From Halichondria panicea (Eukaryota; Porifera; Demospongiae; Suberitida; Halichondriidae): DNA of 64,000 bases. The stretch lies in the NCBI RefSeq assembly GCF_963675165.1, contig NC_087377.1:17092518-17156517 (forward strand), in the 5' to 3' direction. Below the pieces are notes generated by a model. The model saw nothing but the letters and a program-made list of their open reading frames with translations, was not told the origin of the DNA and ran no database searches. The translations under genes were made by a program, and so were the position numbers. Within the stretch, counting starts at the first letter, position 1, and the number at the start of each line of letters is the position of its first letter. Of the stretch, positions 59,812-64,000 are shown piece by piece.

Positions 59812-62800
59812 TCAATGCTTGAAAAAACATTTCCATTTCCTTTTGAGTACGTACCCTTTTATACATTTCTTATGAAACCACCTTGGACAAAAGTCACACC
59901 CCACCCACTTGGCTTCTTGACCATCTATAAATGGTTCTTTACATACATGGCACCTCGACTCGTCAATCTTAGTGCGTTTTCTTTTTGACTTGGGCTGGTG
60001 ATCATCCTCCAAGGCTGTAATTGTTAAACACCCTTAATTGAAGTTTGTTTGCAGCTTGTACCAAGGGATCTGTAGGTGGTCGTACACGCTTCCTTCTTGC
60101 TGACCGTTTTGCTCTGGTTTGCTTCACAATGAGTTTGGACTGGGTGTCAGAATCTAGAGTATCCTCTACCCGGAGAGGATTTGTTTGATCAACAATGAGT
60201 TTGGTGGACTGGGCGTCAGAATCTAGAGGACTCGTTTGCTTAACAACAATGAGTTTGGACTGGGCATCAGAATCTAGAGTATCCTTTACCCGGAGAGGAC
60301 TCGTTTGCTCAACAATGAGTTTGGACTGGGCGTCAGAATCTAGAGTATCCTTTACCCGGAGAGGACTCGTTTGCTCAACAATGAGTTTGGACTGGGCGTC
60401 AGAATCTAGAGTATCCTTTACCCGGAGAGGACTCGTTTGCTCAACAATGAGTTTGGACTGGGCGTCAGAATCTAGAGTATCCTTTACCCGGAGAGGACTC
60501 GTTTGCTCAACAATGAGTTTGGACTGGACGTCAGAATCTAGAGTATCTTCTACCCGGAGAGAACTTGCTTGCTCATCATTAATGGTGAATGAGTTGCCTG
60601 CTTCTGGTCGGCGAGGCGTATGATGGTGTACGTCCTGTTTGCGAATAATATGTGCAGGAGTGTCGGGTGGAGTAAGGACGACAGAGTCCAACTCTTGTTC
60701 TGTATATGGAGACACATTTTTTTGATTACATATAATGCTTATACATGAGTCATTTTAAAATTAAAAAAGACGCACATGCATGCATAAACATTCACCCCTT
60801 GCGTTAAGCTTCATCGCACAGCGGCAAAACAACTTTTACCGTAATTACATATAATTATAATCTTGAATCTATATACAGCATATGCAACGACAGTGTTTTT
60901 GTCGCCTTCTACAACTTTCAAGTAAGTAGTAACTCATTAGCAGTTCAAGCAGTCCATGAAAGTGTATATAGCTCGCTCACACGCTGCACACATGCAAAGT
61001 GTGTATTGTTATACTTAAGTCACCACTGATTGTCATTTTATTATCTATATTTGTACAATACATATCTCGTGCACGTCAGGTGACAGTGTCAGCCACATGT
61101 TATAATTATAAAAAGTGCATGAAGTGAATACAAATCTAAATAGCAAGCCGGTACGTAGACAGCTATACTATAATTATGGAGATCTATTTAGGCCATTACA
61201 CAGGGTAATAATAATGCTAATGCATAATTATAGATCTGCATCATGCATGTATTATAATTTACCTTCTACTTTGGCCTCCACGATGTCAAAAAATTCCTGG
61301 GGTACATCTGAATGGGGAGCGATCATGCAGGAATGGCCTACACCATTCTCTCGTGTGATTTTTGTTCCTTCATTCTTCTCGGCCAGAAAATACTGGGTGC
61401 CAGTTGTCTTCACATTCGCACGTCTCCTAAGCTTTTTCCTAATCCCACTTTCCTCTTCGTGCGGTATTTCCTTAAGGTCTAAGCCTTTCAAGAATTGCTT
61501 GAGTAGTACGGCAACTCCAATTTGCTTTCTTCGTTCGTCACCAATAAAATAAGAGCATTTGGGGTTGATCACTCTCAGAATCTATCAAATGTGTTTTTTC
61601 AATATGATAAATATAATAATAATTATACGTATACTGCGGCATAAAAGTTCACGGTCATGAATTGACGTCATGCATGCATGATTATAATACCTCAGAAATG
61701 GATGAAGCTCTGGCATATGCCACCAAGTCATTTCCAAGGTTACTGGTGACTGAACTCTGAAATTTCTTTATTCCCGGCACAAGTATATCGTCAAACCAAG
61801 AAATCAGACTATCTCCATCAACTATGTCACTCATCCCGGATATCTGCACATACATGAATGCATGTGTAAAGTGTATATATCATGCTGTATGCATGTATAT
61901 AATTATATAGCAAAAAGTACAAGTGCATGATTTTGCAGCGCATGCATATACAGGCAATCATGATTATGGGCTGATTCCAAAAATGAAACAAACCTCCAGA
62001 GCAGAAGCCAGAAGAAGACTGTATTCAATCACTGCTCTGGAGTCAAGGTTGGGTAACATCTCCTTAATGTGTGCTTGAATATTCTTGAGCTTTGTGGGCT
62101 GCATACAAGCCACATTGTACCCAATCCTCACAACGGCTGGTCCGGCTGCTGGTGCCAATGAGAAAATCTCATTTATTGCCTCTGTCGACTGGAGATTGTA
62201 CTCAAGGTGATGAGGAAACATTACAATTCTTCATCTGCATACCACCCTATATAGAGTGTGGGGGAGCACAGGTGTAGCAACTTAAGGCAATAATTATTAT
62301 AGGAAGGCTCTGCATAGCAAGGCGCGCTGACTACATAATTATAACCATGCAATAGTTAGCTTTTATTAAATGCCGATTAGCAACTACGTACGTAAACTGT
62401 ATAATACTATAGGTTTATAAGATTATATACCTCTTGTCCATTGAAGCTATAGAGCATCCAAAATGTGCACATTGGCTGTTACTAGAGGAGACACACGACA
62501 AGAGCCACTTGACAGTGCATTACCAGTTGTATTACCACCGAAGACTGTCAGCAGGATCTTCATAACTTGCTCTGCCGTGTCAGGGTCGTCAAAACACCAC
62601 GGCATACCACCATGAAGCAACTTCCGTAAGAGAGCATCACTGATGGAAGAAAAACGAGCATGTCTGACTCCTAGTGCAGCTAGACAGAGCTCCACACTCT
62701 TGGTTTTACCACGGTTTACTTCTCCCACAACCATTGTGACACCAAAACTCCCGTAAGTTGCTTGTAGCTTCTCATAAAACAACGAGGAAGCCACAGAGCC

Positions 62801-64000
62801 TATAAAAAAGGTAATGGATAACATGCAGTCACATGCTGCAGTTATAGGATGGACATTAATATTAACTAACCTAACACAAAGACAGCAGAGTAGAAATTGC
62901 TCTGAGTCAGCTCACGCAGGCCACATAACAGTACATCCAATGGCCTATCAGGAGTAGGGATGGTAGGGGGTGTCTTGTAAAACTGTACCCCGCTTGGAAC
63001 TACTCCTTCTTTCTTGATTACACTCTCGACCCATACGTAAGTGCATTCTCGAAGTGGTATGATCTCACCGTCCTCTTTCACATGGACATAAGGACTGAGA
63101 ACAATAATCTCACTATCAGGCTGCCTTCCTAGTGCAACAATTGCTTTTCTGATTCTTCGAGAATAGTCAGGGTCACTAAAATTATATTTCATTAGATATA
63201 ATGTACATGGATAAATCTCACTTTTCGAAGTCCACAAGCTTGTTCCAGAAGATGTCAGTGAGCTGACTGCTTTTAAGCTTAGACATTAACAATTTCTCGG
63301 GAACAGCACTGCCCAACTCTTTAGCAATGTTAAAGCCTTTTTGGTGGGTTTTATGCCAGGGAAGAAAACAAACCCTATAAAACAGTAAAACACAATTCAT
63401 AGTAATTTAATAGTCACCATGCATGCAATCACTAACCCCTTGTCGTCTGTTCCAGAGGCCTTCACCTCCACAATGAAGCCACTGTAATCTGTGTTGTCAT
63501 CACTTTCAAAAGGTGACGAAACTCTGCAAACAAACTTGAAAGTGAAGTTTGTCAGGGGAGTAAATATGTCGCCTGCTTTCAGGTAGCCAATGGCATTGTT
63601 TTGCTCTGTGAATTCTGCACAAAAACAGTCTATAATTGTATACATAATTATATGGTTTTACCAAGGAAATTACATGTAATTGTCACATGCAATTCCTGCT
63701 AATATACATGTTTTGGAAAAATATTTTCACAAAATAGATCTAATATCTCGGCAAAAGGCTGTCTGTTCAGAGACAGGCATGCATGCAAGGTAATGAGGCC
63801 AGTATACAATCTAAAAGTCATTCCAAATGGCTGTACATTCATGCAGTTGACTAACCTGGTAATGAGTGCTCCATGCTTGCCAGAGGTCAACTTGCACTTG
63901 TTTCTTGCTTGTCTGAGGCACACTGACGCTAGATAGCAGCTACTATTGACAGCAAAGACATGATAGACTTCTCTCTTAGATTTACCATGCAGGTCTCCGG
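59812..64000 (-). CDS. SAP-like / P-loop ATPase / repeat / PHD-like protein, 5' end outside window
   Basis: Minus-strand exons in order: 63,856-64,000+ (LRQARNKCKLTSGKHGALI, SAP-like), 63,437-63,614, 63,222-63,374, 62,871-63,174, ~62,447-62,799 (P-loop GEVNRGKT and WCFDDPD), 61,994-62,188, 61,691-61,843, 61,263-61,581 (basic KKLRRRANVK), ~60,025-60,699 (22-aa repeats EQTSPLRVKDTLDSDAQSKL) and 59,812-~60,014 (CHVC ... CDFCPRWFHKKC, PHD-like). The P-loop plus acidic motif suggests a nucleic-acid ATPase, perhaps helicase-like and of mobile-element origin (inference). The ATPase exon ends in an in-frame TAG (ANVHILDAL stop), and one phase near 60,014 is unresolved, so decay is possible. Confidence 0.6.
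60120..60585. repeat. 66-bp coding tandem repeat
   Basis: About seven units with exact 66-bp spacing (CAACAATGAGTTTGGACTGG at 60,310, 60,376, 60,442 and 60,508). Each encodes 22 residues on the minus strand. The three central units are almost identical, the outer ones degenerate. Confidence 0.92.

Noticed and set aside
60195-60623. Plus-strand 142-aa repeat ORF
   Set aside because: Antisense shadow of the 66-bp coding repeat. The minus frame has splice borders and joins neighbouring exons.

Overview
The window is eukaryotic and intron-rich. Short exons are bounded by GT/AG sites in consistent phases, base composition is AT-rich, CA/GT microsatellites are long, and small inverted-repeat transposons are many. 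Death-domain, kinase and Kelch fusions together with the repeats suggest a marine sponge resembling Amphimedon queenslandica. That assignment is inference; no database was searched.

Layout. (1) 1-3191, + strand: 3' part of a kinase gene ending in two tandem death-like domains. (2) About 3.6-10 kb, +: an ankyrin / coiled-coil / proline-rich gene that already carries frame breaks, followed by a ~5.5 kb insertion of repeats (10.66-16.15 kb) with an RT scrap. (3) 17.3-35.1 kb: a cassette in which a + strand gene (death domain, protein kinase, coiled coil, Kelch; 826 aa over five exons) lies head-to-head with a - strand USF-like transcription-factor gene and tail-to-tail with a second - strand gene, here called gene X. 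The cassette is present as a practically perfect 7,904-bp tandem duplication. (4) 35.1-40 kb: a third, decayed cassette. Its kinase gene lost ~950 bp between 4-bp microhomologies, and a piggyBac-like element sits in gene X. (5) 40.27-46.26 kb: a second, pseudogenised copy of the ankyrin gene. (6) 46.6-49.6 kb: - strand gene X-like exons. (7) 49.75-53.84 kb, +: a kinase / coiled-coil / Kelch gene without a death domain (774 aa, seven exons). (8) 54.2-57.8 kb, -: gene X tail and a fourth USF-like copy whose head-to-head partner is missing. (9) 58.3-59.4 kb: an array of a 30-bp hairpin-forming motif. (10) 59.8-64 kb, -: a multi-exon gene with a SAP-like segment, a P-loop ATPase segment, 22-aa tandem repeats and a PHD-like zinc cluster.

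The kinase genes share exons for one kinase/coiled-coil scaffold but carry different end modules (death domain or none in front; Kelch or double death domain behind). This is a modular, locally expanding family that looks suited to signalling or immune-type recognition. The shared promoters carry CACGTG E-boxes, the core site of USF proteins, next to a divergent USF-like gene, so self-regulation of the cassette is a testable idea.
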